A stretch of DNA of 64,000 nucleotides, taken from contig NZ_CP119993.1 in the NCBI RefSeq assembly GCF_029338575.1, positions 744,001 through 808,000 on the forward strand. Direction: 5' to 3'. The translations under genes were made by a program, and so were the position numbers. The stretch is from Halomarina halobia. GTDB taxonomy: Archaea > Halobacteriota > Halobacteria > Halobacteriales > Haloarculaceae. Positions 27,556 through 36,942 of this stretch are shown here, piece after piece (within the stretch, counting starts at the first letter, position 1; each line of letters begins with the position of its first letter). The notes under the pieces were generated by a model. It was not told the origin of the DNA. It made no database searches and worked only from the letters and a program-made list of their open reading frames with translations.

Positions 27556-27699
27556 GCTTCGGTGGATGACTGGATACTGACCGCACATGATCGCCGAACG
27601 TCGTTGCCGACACAGACAGTATGAAACACACCCGGACAGGACCGCCACAGCGAGGCGTCGCTGACAGTACCGTACCGTCGATTTCACGACTCGTGCGGT

Positions 27700-28191
27700 T
27701 GAGCGGCAGTCTGTCGGCGTGGGTCACCCAACGATCCGTCCCGACCGGGAGCGGGGTCCGAGAGGTGACTACGGACGACGAACACTCGGTGCTGGTTGAG
27801 TTTGAGAGCGATGTAGGGGCGTTCTGGAGGAGTCACAGATCGCGACCGGGCGGAAGGCGGACAACGCTGTCGAGAGTTACGGGTTATGGCTCCAAGGGGA
27901 CAGTGACGTTCTCCCTGCCCCGGCTCAACGAGTTACAGGTAAAAGGGCCCGACGACGCGGTTTCCAGCAGCTGTTGGTCACGGAACCGGCCGACCCTTAC
28001 ATGGAGACTGGTGGCCCGACGGTTACATCATCGGCTGGGAGCACACGTTCGTCCACGAGAACGAGGAATTCATCCGTACCGTTGCGGACGGCACGCACTA
28101 CCACCCGGACTTCGACGACGGTTGCCGGGTCAAGCGTGTCGTCGAGGCCATACAGGAGAGTGATAGACGTGGCAAGCGAGTGGTCGTCTGA
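27700..28191 (+). pseudogene. Gfo/Idh/MocA oxidoreductase, C-terminal remnant
   Basis: The C-terminal domain can be followed through frame changes: VPTGSGVREVTTDDEHSVLV, then ESQIATGRKADNAVE in another frame, YGSKGTVTFSLPRLNELQVK, EPADPYMET, and finally PDGYIIGWEHTFVHENEEF to TGA 28189-28191. These are characteristic of sugar dehydrogenases of the Gfo/Idh family. The Rossmann N-terminus is missing and at least two frameshifts are present, so it is dead. Its intact relative is at 29504. Confidence 0.8.
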
Positions 28192-28251
28192 CACAGAACA
28201 CGTGCGACGTTACGGACGGCGGCATGACCCACGATGATTCACAGTACGACT

Positions 28252-29322
28252 ATGAGAGCAGCACGATTTCACGACAATGAAGAGATACGCATCGACGAGG
28301 TAGACCCGTCGCCGGTCGGCGAGACGGATGTTCGCATCGACGTCGCTGCCTGCGGTATCTGTGGCTCGGACCTCATCGAGTACCAGCGAGGCCCGCTTCA
28401 CACCCCCGAGAAACCACACCCCGTGACCGGCGCTAGCCTGCCGGTCCCCATGGGCCACGAGTTCGGCGGCACCGTCACCGATGTCGGGTCGGCCGTCACG
28501 CGCGTCGACGAAGGTGACCGCGTGGCCGTCCATCCAAATATCCCGTGTGGCAAGTGTCGCTACTGTGAGGACGGCCGGTACAACGTCTGTCCGGATGTCG
28601 TCGCCGTCGGTTTCCAGTTGGGCGAGGGCGGGTTCGCCGAAAGCGCAGTTGTTCCTGCGGGACAGGTCCATCCGTTACCCGACAGCGTTCCGGCGGAGGC
28701 GGCCGCGCTCGTCGAACCGTTCGCCGTTGGCCTCCACGCCGTCCGTCGGTCGGGTCTCCAGCCCGGTGACACCGCCGCCGTGTTCGGGTGCGGACCCATC
28801 GGACAGACCGTGGTGCAGGCCGCGACGGCGACCGGCGCGAAGCGGGTCTTCGTCTCCGAACCCAACGACACCCGCCGCGGTATCGCTGGGTCCTTCGGTG
28901 CCGACGTCACTATCGACCCACTCGAAACTGACGCGCCCGGGGCGATTTCGAGCGCGACCGATGGGGGAGTCGACGTGGCCTTCGAGTTCGCAGGCGTAGA
29001 GGCGACGTTCAACGCGGCGATCGACAGCTCCCGCCGCGGCGGCACGGTGACCGTCGGGAGCATGAGCCGGGGACCGGTGTCGACGGATCTCGACGACATC
29101 GTCACGACGGAGCGAACCGTCGTAGGAACGTATTGCTATGGGTTCCCGCCGCGGGCCAACCGGACCGAGTTCGGCGCTGTCATCCAGTCACTCGCCGACG
29201 GGGACATTGACGTCGATGCATACGTCACGGACCGCATCGCCCTCTCTGATATCGTCGAATCGGGCTTCGAGGCCCTCCTTGCATCGGATACCGACCAGGT
29301 AAAGGTCCTCGTCACGCCCTGA
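28252..29322 (+). CDS. Zinc-dependent alcohol dehydrogenase (butanediol/sorbitol dehydrogenase-like)
   Basis: This protein of about 356 residues is a medium-chain dehydrogenase with catalytic zinc ligands in ACGICGSDLIEY and MGHEFGG, a structural zinc site PCGKCRYCEDGRYNVC, and a Rossmann segment AAVFGCGPIGQTVVQ. The insertion of about 15 residues between the first Cys and the GHE motif is typical of (R,R)-butanediol dehydrogenase-like proteins. An alternative start six codons upstream (28234) cannot be excluded. It lies downstream of the Gfo/Idh remnant. It probably oxidises a polyol or sugar alcohol of the pathway. Confidence 0.87.
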   Translation: MRAARFHDNEEIRIDEVDPSPVGETDVRIDVAACGICGSDLIEYQRGPLHTPEKPHPVTGASLPVPMGHEFGGTVTDVGSAVTRVDEGDRVAVHPNIPCGKCRYCEDGRYNVCPDVVAVGFQLGEGGFAESAVVPAGQVHPLPDSVPAEAAALVEPFAVGLHAVRRSGLQPGDTAAVFGCGPIGQTVVQAATATGAKRVFVSEPNDTRRGIAGSFGADVTIDPLETDAPGAISSATDGGVDVAFEFAGVEATFNAAIDSSRRGGTVTVGSMSRGPVSTDLDDIVTTERTVVGTYCYGFPPRANRTEFGAVIQSLADGDIDVDAYVTDRIALSDIVESGFEALLASDTDQVKVLVTP

Positions 29323-29503
29323 CGCCAGTCCGAGCAGACCGCACTACTTCTCTCCCGGTGTTCTACTCCGGCCGGGTCGGGACGTCCCTGACGGTGCTAC
29401 AAACGTTGCACATCGTAACGTGACGATGGACGGCTCCGCGTAAGCGACGAGGTCTCTGTGGGACAACGTCACACGCCAGCCCGCCATGACGACGGCTGAC
29501 CGG

Positions 29504-30589
29504 TCAGTACGAGCCGACGGGGTCCCGACCGTCGTGCGCCCGGATCAGGTCGGCGATGAGTTCCACGTCCCGCTTGGCCTCCCGAGGGCCGGTCAGGACC
29601 TCCTCGCGCCCCTCGGCGCACTCGACGAAATATTCCAGTTCAAGCTTGAAGCTCTCCTCGTGGGAAGGGGTCTGACGGGACTCCTCGATTTCCTCCGTGC
29701 CCCCGCGCTTGATCTTGATCTCTGTGGGCGTGTTCTTGATGAACGCGTTCGAGAACTCGAGGGCGTACGACCCCTCGGGCGCGTCGACGCGGATGCGCTC
29801 GTCGTACCACTTACGCTCGGTCGCCCCCGACTGGAGCGTACACCGCCGGTCGCCCTCGTATCGGAGCTGGGCGGTGAGATACTGCCAGCCGTTGAACACG
29901 TCCACGTGGTCGATGGCGGTCACCTCGCCGAACAGTCCCCGAAGCGCGTTCACGTCGTGACAGATGCTTTCTAAATGATACCCGTACGCGCGAGTGAGCG
30001 TCTCGTCGTCGGTCCCGATGGCCGCCTGTAGCTGCGCGGCGCGCTGTTCTCCGCTGGCTTGGAGGAACTCGTCGTCGAGGTCCGCTGGGATATTGTCGTA
30101 CACCTCCCCGATGACACTGCCCACGTCCGGCGGGATAACCGTGTTCGTGATGAGGTCGATGGACTCCGCGTTCTCGAGTTCCTCGGCGAACCGCTTGTAA
30201 CTGGGGTCGTAGCGCTTCATGTACCCGATCATACAGACGGCGTCGGTGTCGTCTGCAGCGGCGACGACGTCCGCGGCGTCTTCCGGGGTCACAGCGACCG
30301 GCTTCTCGACAAAGGTGTGTAGGTCGGCCTCAAGCGCGGTGATGGCCGTTTCTGCGTGCGTGTGCATCGGCGTGGCGATGACGACCCCGTCGAGGCTCTC
30401 GGCCTCCTCGGCGATCAGGTCGTCACTGTTCGTGTATCGGCCGGGAATGTCGTACCGGTCGCCGAGTTCCTCGACAACGTTCGTCCCGGGGTCGGCGATG
30501 GCGGCGACCTCGGTTTCGGGAATCTCCACTAGGTACGGTAGGTGCATTATCTGTGCGATGTTACCGGCACCTATTAGTCCGACTTGCAT
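29504..30589 (-). CDS. Gfo/Idh/MocA family oxidoreductase (IolG-like)
   Basis: This 361-residue NAD(P)-dependent dehydrogenase has an N-terminal Rossmann fold (VGLIGAGNIAQIMHLPYL), the conserved FVEKPVAVTPEDA containing the EKP catalytic Lys, and an alpha/beta C-terminal domain. The family includes inositol 2-dehydrogenase and many sugar dehydrogenases. A minus-strand TATA-like AACTATAATTA (about 30613-30625) lies 24-36 bases before the ATG. It is the last gene in a same-strand run with the CUT2 importer and the IolE-like barrel, so it probably takes the imported polyol as substrate. The substrate is not proven. Confidence 0.87.
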   Translation of the reverse strand: MQVGLIGAGNIAQIMHLPYLVEIPETEVAAIADPGTNVVEELGDRYDIPGRYTNSDDLIAEEAESLDGVVIATPMHTHAETAITALEADLHTFVEKPVAVTPEDAADVVAAADDTDAVCMIGYMKRYDPSYKRFAEELENAESIDLITNTVIPPDVGSVIGEVYDNIPADLDDEFLQASGEQRAAQLQAAIGTDDETLTRAYGYHLESICHDVNALRGLFGEVTAIDHVDVFNGWQYLTAQLRYEGDRRCTLQSGATERKWYDERIRVDAPEGSYALEFSNAFIKNTPTEIKIKRGGTEEIEESRQTPSHEESFKLELEYFVECAEGREEVLTGPREAKRDVELIADLIRAHDGRDPVGSY

Positions 30590-30762
30590 GGCGTGCGTTG
30601 GTTACACAGTACCATAATTATAGTTTTCCCTCGACGGATTGGGCGTGTCCGAGACGGACACTGGCGAAAAGAGGGTGCTGACAGAGTTTTATCGCGCGGC
30701 TGACTCACCGCCGCAGTTCCCCGCCGCCTACTCATCACCTTCCAACAGTTCACGTCGATGCT

Positions 30763-31587
30763 TCAGGTGGACTGCATGTCACCAGTCACTGCCCGCCAAT
30801 AGTCGAGGTTCTCTTTGGCGTGGACGAGTGTGTGCTCCGTTCGGTTCTCGATCTCGATAGTGATATGGCTGTCATATCCAGCGGCCTCCAGTGCTTCGTA
30901 GAGGCTATGAAAGTCGATGACGCCGTCCCCGAGGTCGGTGAAGGAGTCGTAGTAGAGGAACACCGTATCGAGATGACGCTGGCCGTTCGAGAGCGCCTCG
31001 ATGTGGTCCTCAAAGCCGTCACTGGGCGCGATGTCTTTCAGGTGGACGTACTCGATATCGTCGGCGAAGCGCTCGATGCCGTCGGTTACGTCCCCGTCGG
31101 GGTAGTGCTCCCCGTACGGGTAGTGATGTGCGCTGTCCCATAGCAGACCCAGGTTGTCCGGCGTCCGATCGAGCCACGTCTCGATTTCGTCCGGCCGCTC
31201 GATGCGAGTGCCCCCGTGATGGTGGAGCACGGGCGTGATCCCAGCATCGCTGGCGGCGTCACAGATCTGTCCGAGCCACCGCTCCAGGTCTTCGTCGTCG
31301 GTCGTCCCTCGGTGGGGTGGGAGGATGCCGAGGTAGGGGGTACCGAGGTCGGCGACGGTTTCCGTGCCCGACACGATGCGGTCGGCCACGGTCTCGGATT
31401 CGAGCCACGACCCCATCACACAGTAGAGGTCGAGGTCGTAGTCGCCGAGTTGCTCCCGGAACGCGTCGGTGCCGACGGCCGATATCTCGCTGAGACTCGT
31501 CTCGACGCCGTCGTATTGGCTGGCGCTGATCTCCGCGACGCCGTCCAGTAGCGATTCGTACATGATTGTCGTGTAGCCGACTCCCAT
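30763..31587 (-). CDS. Xylose-isomerase-like TIM barrel protein, IolE-like (copy 1)
   Basis: This 274-residue AP_endonuc_2-type barrel has metal-ligand motifs LHHHGGT, LLWDSAHHYPYGEHYPDGD, EYVHLKDIAPS, LGDGVIDF and the terminal ITIEIENR. This order is that of inosose dehydratase (IolE) and related isomerases/epimerases. A TATA-like CTATTTACT precedes it (minus strand, about 31609-31618). It is clearly paralogous to the protein at 36943, with the block PYGEHYPDGDVTDGIERFAD identical in both. The two copies flank the CUT2 importer genes and UspA. The function is likely dehydration or isomerisation of a keto-polyol; specificity is unknown. Confidence 0.82.
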   Translation of the reverse strand: MGVGYTTIMYESLLDGVAEISASQYDGVETSLSEISAVGTDAFREQLGDYDLDLYCVMGSWLESETVADRIVSGTETVADLGTPYLGILPPHRGTTDDEDLERWLGQICDAASDAGITPVLHHHGGTRIERPDEIETWLDRTPDNLGLLWDSAHHYPYGEHYPDGDVTDGIERFADDIEYVHLKDIAPSDGFEDHIEALSNGQRHLDTVFLYYDSFTDLGDGVIDFHSLYEALEAAGYDSHITIEIENRTEHTLVHAKENLDYWRAVTGDMQST

Positions 31588-31723
31588 ACGCTCACTGATA
31601 GCGCAGGTCAGTAAATAGGTTCGGATTAGACTTCTGAACGGTCCTGGTCCGGCCGAACGACATCAGCCGATACTGCCACCAGTGGCCCGAAAGGACGCCG
31701 AGGCCTCGCTAGAACAGCGCTCG

Positions 31724-32581
31724 TCATCCTTGCTGGATAGCGCCGGTCATGTGGCCGACGAGTTCCTCGCGATCGATGGTCCCGTCGTTCTCCAGTTCCG
31801 TTACGAGGCTCCCCGACCGGAGAACGGCGATGCGGTCGGCGACCTCGAACACCTCCTCCAGGTTGTGCGTGATGAAGATGACCGTCTTCCCGGAGGCCTG
31901 GAGTTCCTCGATGAGATCGAGGATCTTCTGCGAGCCCTCTACGGAGACTTCGGCGGTCGGCTCGTCGAGGATCACCACTCGCGGGTCGGTGATGAGCGCG
32001 CGGGCGACTGCGATCGCCTGCTGTTGTCCCCCGGAGAGTTCCCCGGTGATCGCCCTCGGGTCGATCTCGAAGCCGATCTCGTCGAGCGCCTCGATGGACC
32101 GCCGTTCCATCTGCTCCCGATCGATGCGGCGTAGCACCTTCCCGGATACACCGTCCTTTAGCGGTTCACGGCCCATAAACACGTTCGCGGCGACGTCGTG
32201 TTGCATCGAGAGGGACATGTGCTGGAACACCGTTTCGATCCCCGAGCGTTTGGCCATCGTCGGCGAGTCGAGTACTATCTGCCCGAGTTTCCCGGTTTCC
32301 TCGTCGCGCATGTAGAACTCGCCGGCAGTCGCCGGAATGACGCCAGACAGGAGCTTGATGAACGTCGATTTCCCGGCGCCGTTGTCCCCGACGATCGAGA
32401 GGACTTCGTTGTCCTTTATCGAGAGGCTGACGTCCTCCAGTGCGACGATGCTGCCGTAGTGCTTCGAGACGTTTTCGACGGCGAGGATCGCGTCGTCGTC
32501 CGCGTCCACTGATGGCGACACATCGGACTGCACGGCCGTTTCTCCGCTCCCGCTAGCGATTGGTCCGTCTGCTTTTGACAT
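31724..32581 (-). CDS. CUT2-type sugar ABC transporter ATP-binding protein (single domain)
   Basis: This 285-residue ATPase has Walker A GDNGAGKST, the FQHMSLSMQHDV Q-loop region, signature LSGGQQQAIAVARAL, Walker B VVILDEPTAEV and an H-loop FITHNLEEV. It has one nucleotide-binding domain, not the two fused domains of RbsA, so it works as a homodimer (FrcA-like). The start at 32581 is favoured over 32605 because a TATA-like element (GATTTATTATG, minus strand) lies 22-32 bases before it. An acidic 40-residue N-terminal lead precedes the domain. It is encoded after the binder and permease on the same strand. Confidence 0.88.
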   Translation of the reverse strand: MSKADGPIASGSGETAVQSDVSPSVDADDDAILAVENVSKHYGSIVALEDVSLSIKDNEVLSIVGDNGAGKSTFIKLLSGVIPATAGEFYMRDEETGKLGQIVLDSPTMAKRSGIETVFQHMSLSMQHDVAANVFMGREPLKDGVSGKVLRRIDREQMERRSIEALDEIGFEIDPRAITGELSGGQQQAIAVARALITDPRVVILDEPTAEVSVEGSQKILDLIEELQASGKTVIFITHNLEEVFEVADRIAVLRSGSLVTELENDGTIDREELVGHMTGAIQQG

Positions 32582-32716
32582 GCGTGCTGTGTTATTGTCC
32601 ACCATAATAAATCTGAGGATATCACACGAACTCGTGGTAGGTGCGAGGCTCTCCCCTCTGATCCACGCCGAAGACAGAGTACGCGTAGTCCCGCCCATGC
32701 TGGAGTTTGGGTCGAT

Positions 32717-34336
32717 TCACGCGCCCAACTGTGTAATCGTGTACATCGCCACGAGGCCCCAGAGTACGACCGTCGCTCCGACGGCCATCGCAGCCTTGCG
32801 GCTGTCGAACCCGTGCAGGACCCGTGTCGACCGGTAGAGCAGGTAGATCGACGGGAGTGCGATCACTGCGACGGCTGCGTACACCACCGGGAGGACGAAA
32901 TACCAGCCGAACAGTAGAACAGGGACGAACAGCAGCACCGTCGGCGCGAAGCTGTAAATCACACACTGAAGGCTCCTGTCGAAGTCACCCCTCGTCCCGA
33001 TAGCTTTCGCCGACGCATGGAGCATCACGGTCGTCAGCAGGATGAGACCTGCCATCAGCATGAAGGCTACCAGCGGAAGCGTCCCGATGGCCTCGATGCC
33101 AGCACTAACGATGAGGAGCGAGAACTCCCAGCCCAACACCGCGTTGACGACCATCATCAGGACGAGTGTGATGACCGTCCAGACGACGGTTCCGACGGCG
33201 GCGAAGACGAGCGGCTCGTCGATCCGCTGCACGTCGTGGTCGACGTACTCGAAGAACCCTTCAGTATCTGTACCAATCCGCCGAAGCGGCTGCAGGTATC
33301 CCTCAGTGAAGTACTCGATACGGAGGTCGCGGCTCAGGACCTCGATGAGCACTGCCGCGATGATGAAGATTCCCGTGAAAACCTGGAAGAGACGGACGCC
33401 GAGGCCCGCCAATACGAGGATGTTCTGGGTGAGCGCAAAGATGAGCGCGCCGAGGAACGTTCCCGGGATCGACCCCTCCCCGCCGAACAGGTTCGTGCCG
33501 CCGATGACGACGCTCGCGATGACGATGAGTTCGACTCCCTGCCCCGTCGACGGCGACACTGCCTGCGTGAACGCGAGCTGCCCCATACCGGCGAATGCCG
33601 CCAGCAGGGCGACGAGCATGAAGTTGATGATCTTCACGTGGTCGGTTTTGATCCCCGTCCGTTGGGCGCTCTCCTGATTCCCACCGGTGAACATCGACCG
33701 GTAGCCGAACGCCGTCTTGTTGAGGACGTAGTACCCGACCCCCATCAGTGCTAACGTCCAGACAATCTGGATCGGAAATTGGCCGACGACGGGCAGGACG
33801 CCACTCACGTCAAGGATGCCGCCGATGTAGAACAACAACTGCGGATACATGTCGTCGGTGATCGAGGCGGTCTGACCGCCCAGTATCACTAGCGTCAACC
33901 CGCGCAGTAGTGTCAGTGTCCCGATGGTGACGATGAGCGATGGGAGGCCGAGCTTGGTGATGAGAAGCCCCTGGAACAGCCCGTGCAGGGCTGCCAGGAG
34001 AAACACGACGAGCACGACGAATGAGATTGAAAGCCCTCCAGTGTACAGTGTCGCGACCAGCGCGGCCGAAAGCGCCATGAGCGACCCGACTGACAGGTCG
34101 AATTCCCCCGACACCATCAACAGCGTCATCCCGTAACCGATGATTGCCGTGATGGCGGTGTTCCTGACGATTCCTAGCATGTTATTCGTACTGAGGAACA
34201 CGTCCGACCGAACGAGCCCTCCCAACAACAGCAACACGAGCACTGCGAGCATCGCTCCCACCTCACGTCGTTGGGCTAACCTCGCAGCGAGGCTCGGCCC
34301 ACTGTCTCTTGTTACCGAGGCATCTACCTCTGCCAT
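32717..34336 (-). CDS. CUT2-type ABC permease fused to a C-terminal Yip1-like membrane domain
   Basis: The first 340 residues form an RbsC-like permease (IRNTAITAIIGYGMTLLMVSG, GGTNLFGGEGSIPGTFLGA and FQVFTGIFIIAAVLIEVL). RbsC-type permeases normally end there. This protein continues to 539 residues. A linker holding YVDHDVQRIDEP is followed by about five more hydrophobic helices, including LHASAKAIGTRGDF and VIYSFAPTVLLFVPVL, a layout that resembles Yip1-family membrane domains. A TATA-like GTTTTATTAGG lies 22-31 bases before ATG 34336. No stop or frameshift is visible, so it reads as a true fusion. The role of the extra domain is unknown. Confidence 0.82.
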   Translation of the reverse strand: MAEVDASVTRDSGPSLAARLAQRREVGAMLAVLVLLLLGGLVRSDVFLSTNNMLGIVRNTAITAIIGYGMTLLMVSGEFDLSVGSLMALSAALVATLYTGGLSISFVVLVVFLLAALHGLFQGLLITKLGLPSLIVTIGTLTLLRGLTLVILGGQTASITDDMYPQLLFYIGGILDVSGVLPVVGQFPIQIVWTLALMGVGYYVLNKTAFGYRSMFTGGNQESAQRTGIKTDHVKIINFMLVALLAAFAGMGQLAFTQAVSPSTGQGVELIVIASVVIGGTNLFGGEGSIPGTFLGALIFALTQNILVLAGLGVRLFQVFTGIFIIAAVLIEVLSRDLRIEYFTEGYLQPLRRIGTDTEGFFEYVDHDVQRIDEPLVFAAVGTVVWTVITLVLMMVVNAVLGWEFSLLIVSAGIEAIGTLPLVAFMLMAGLILLTTVMLHASAKAIGTRGDFDRSLQCVIYSFAPTVLLFVPVLLFGWYFVLPVVYAAVAVIALPSIYLLYRSTRVLHGFDSRKAAMAVGATVVLWGLVAMYTITQLGA

Positions 34337-34483
34337 GACTGGGCAATTAGAGTCGTCCCTAATAAAACATCGGGAAAACCTCGGAGATGAAGTGAACAGA
34401 ACGGATGAATGTCAACCACGGCTGTCGCGCCGCTGCCCGAGCGAATCGGTCGTTCGTCGCTTCCTCCCTCTGCTCCGGAGTGT

Positions 34484-35737
34484 CTAGTAGTTCTGATTCT
34501 GCCAGTTCTCCAAGGCGCCCCAGGACCCCGACCGCTTGGCCGCGAACTCGATATTCTCCTCATCGATGATCGAGATACCGGTGTTGAAGTCCTTCATCGG
34601 AATGCCACGTTCCATGTACTGCCACATCATCTGGACGGGCATGTTCCCTTGACTGTATGGGTCCTGTCCTGCGGTGAACTCGATGGTCCCGTTCCGGATC
34701 CCCTCCAAGGTAGGTTCTGGAAGGTCAAAGCCCCCGACGACCACCTCGTCCTGCAGGTCGTTGTTGCCGACGAGTCGACCACCGGCGATGGCACCCTGAA
34801 GGGCAGTGCCGAGGATGAGGTTGATACCGGGGTTCGCCCTGTACTGTGTGTCAACCCGGCTGATCGCCTGGGATTGGTCTCCGCTCACGTTCAGCGTGTC
34901 GAGTACCTTCGTGTTGTCCTGTGCCTCGAGCGCCATCCTGATCCCTTCTGCACGGGCGGAGAGCGCCGGGTGATCCGGCGCACTGGTCGTCGGCTGAGCA
35001 ACGATCTGCGTACCATCCCCGACCATCTCCCGGATCCGCTCGTAGCCGGTGAGTCCGACTGCCACCCCTGCCTGCACGAACTTCTGTCCGACATAGGGAA
35101 TGACATTCCCGAACGTCTCCATCATCTCGTTGAACTCCCCGGCGTAGACGCTCGTGTTGAACGACGCGACGGGTATGTTGTTCTCGAGGGCTTTCTGAAT
35201 CGGTCGTTTGTACTGCGACCGGTTCAGGATGCTGGTCGCAATCGCGTCCCGTCCGTTCCTGAGACGGCCGATCGTCGTGTTGAGCGTCTCCACCTGCTGT
35301 GCGGGGTCGTGACTCGACGGCCCGATGAACTCGCCGGTCCACCCGAGGTTGTGGAGCCCGTCGTTCATACCGACCATGATACCGGTCATGAACTCGTCGA
35401 CGACGTGCGTGACGAACACCATCTCTCGCTTTTCATGAGTCGGACTCGAGAGGTTCATCGAGTCCGCAGTCGGCGGCGGATTCAGTGGTACCCGGAGTGC
35501 AGACGGGAGATCAGAGCCATCTCCGCCGCTGCCCTGTGCGCCACTGCTGTTGTCGTTCTGGCCCATCTGTGCGGCGTCGCTCCCCGGTGAAGAGCGCAGG
35601 CTGCTGCATCCAGCGAGTGCCGACAGACCGCCCGCCAACCCGGCTGCCCCGAGTTGCTTCATCAGCTTCCGTCGCGAAACGCCGAGTTCGATCGAGATAA
35701 CGTCGTCCCCATCGCCTCGGCTGTCATCCGCTGTCAT
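34484..35737 (-). CDS. CUT2-type sugar-binding lipoprotein (RbsB-like)
   Basis: This 417-residue periplasmic-binding-protein family 4 member begins with an N-terminal Tat motif SRRKLM (residues 21-26) and a lipobox LAGC ending at Cys 44. A Gly/Ser/Asp-rich linker follows, then the two-lobed sugar-binding fold (FVTHVVDEFMTGIMVGMNDG, DAIATSILNRSQYKRP, VVVGGFDLPEP). It would capture a pentose, hexose or cyclitol outside the cell for the permease at 32717. A TATA box CTTATATAG (minus strand, about 35762-35771) sits 25-34 bases before the ATG. It heads the importer, TIM barrel and Gfo/Idh run. Confidence 0.88.
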   Translation of the reverse strand: MTADDSRGDGDDVISIELGVSRRKLMKQLGAAGLAGGLSALAGCSSLRSSPGSDAAQMGQNDNSSGAQGSGGDGSDLPSALRVPLNPPPTADSMNLSSPTHEKREMVFVTHVVDEFMTGIMVGMNDGLHNLGWTGEFIGPSSHDPAQQVETLNTTIGRLRNGRDAIATSILNRSQYKRPIQKALENNIPVASFNTSVYAGEFNEMMETFGNVIPYVGQKFVQAGVAVGLTGYERIREMVGDGTQIVAQPTTSAPDHPALSARAEGIRMALEAQDNTKVLDTLNVSGDQSQAISRVDTQYRANPGINLILGTALQGAIAGGRLVGNNDLQDEVVVGGFDLPEPTLEGIRNGTIEFTAGQDPYSQGNMPVQMMWQYMERGIPMKDFNTGISIIDEENIEFAAKRSGSWGALENWQNQNY

Positions 35738-36196
35738 ACGTCAGCCTCTTTCCGAGGTCATCTATATAAGCATTATCATCTACTATCCAATGGTTCATCG
35801 CCGTTCCCACGACGATGTCCGAAACGCTTCGTCGTTGATCGGCCTTCTCACAGGTATCCGATCAGCCCAACGGACGAACAGTACGTATTGCCGCCGCAGT
35901 CGGGCAATCGGGCCAAACGGTTCGTAACACGCGAACGAATTGGCCCGTATCTAACACGGTTCTTCACCTTCTGGGCGGTAGATTACAGTCGCGGTAGTGT
36001 TATTCAACGATCCGATACGTTCGTTCGTTACGTATGGCCAGTCGGTTCTCCGGCGATACCCACGGCATGCCTCTCGGGGGGGTTAGATAGTCCACAACCG
36101 ACGTACGGATGGAGTGGTCGTGATAGCTAGCGTGCACAAGAGCGTGCAAGCATCTGGTATCGTAAATCGTAATAGGAGTGATAGGCCTAACCGACA
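35738..36196. other. Intergenic region upstream of the RbsB-like gene
   Basis: It holds the binder promoter near 35762-35771. Beyond that no gene or convincing repeat is visible. The neighbouring UspA gene ends at 36197. Confidence 0.4.
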
Positions 36197-36655
36197 TCAA
36201 TCGCGCTGAATATAGGTGACCGGACAGGGTGCGTTCAGTAGAACTTGCTGTGCGTGGTCGCCGAACACGGCTTTACCGGCCGGCGAACGCTTTGCACCGC
36301 CGAGGAGTACTCGGTCGACGTCGATTTCCTCGGCGAGGTGAACGATCTCACGGGCCGGGTTGCCGATGATGCCACGGACCGCGTAATCGATACCGTGCTT
36401 CTCTAAGAGACCGGCAGGGGTTCTGATACTCTCGTGCCTCACGGCGAGCTCGTCCGGCGGCAGTTGCCCGGTCGTCGGTTCGACGTCCATCTCACTGAGA
36501 AGATCGTTGTATTCCTCTCGCGGGAACACGTGAAGGAGATAGACGGTCGCGCCTGTCGGCTCTGCGATTCCAATGGCCTCATCGAGGAGGACCGTGACGT
36601 GGTCGTGGTCGTTCGGTCCCACCGCGAGCAGTAGCGATTTCACTTGTCGAGCCAT
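36197..36655 (-). CDS. Universal stress protein (UspA family)
   Basis: This 152-residue single UspA domain has an N-terminal LLLAVGPNDHDHVTVLLDEA strand-helix, and the nucleotide-binding loop near the end reads LLGGAKRSPAGKAVFGDHAQQVL. Its short N-terminal start is chosen at ATG 36655. A minus-strand TTAATAA (about 36680-36686) lies 25-31 bases before it, and an in-frame ATG further upstream (36697) would precede the TATA. UspA proteins are common regulators or chaperones beside haloarchaeal transporters. No specific partner can be named. Confidence 0.85.
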   Translation of the reverse strand: MARQVKSLLLAVGPNDHDHVTVLLDEAIGIAEPTGATVYLLHVFPREEYNDLLSEMDVEPTTGQLPPDELAVRHESIRTPAGLLEKHGIDYAVRGIIGNPAREIVHLAEEIDVDRVLLGGAKRSPAGKAVFGDHAQQVLLNAPCPVTYIQRD

Positions 36656-36942
36656 GGACGGTAATACTGTCAGGACGTTATTAACCGTTTTGGTCATCGC
36701 AGTCTAGGCTTAGCAGCGTCATAGACGGCCCGGTTATCCGCCGGGCTCTGACAGCGGCCGCCGGTCAATCAGTGTTCGATACAACTTGAGACGTAATGGT
36801 GACCCACATCAGAGTAACTCCCGAATCGTCGGAAAACATCGTTCGTCCTTCGGAAACAGTCGCTCTAGCTAATCAGAGACGGGAGACATGGGCAGTACAT
36901 CAGTAGGGGTTGGGACTTCCGTGGAAGTGCTCCGTATCTGGC
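36656..36942. other. Intergenic gap before the second IolE-like gene
   Basis: Only the UspA promoter (36680-36686, minus strand) is visible. Nothing else can be supported. Confidence 0.35.

Noticed and set aside
32581..32605. Start of the CUT2 ATPase at ATG 32605
   Set aside because: The TATA-like element overlaps this codon and lies at the right distance from ATG 32581 instead.
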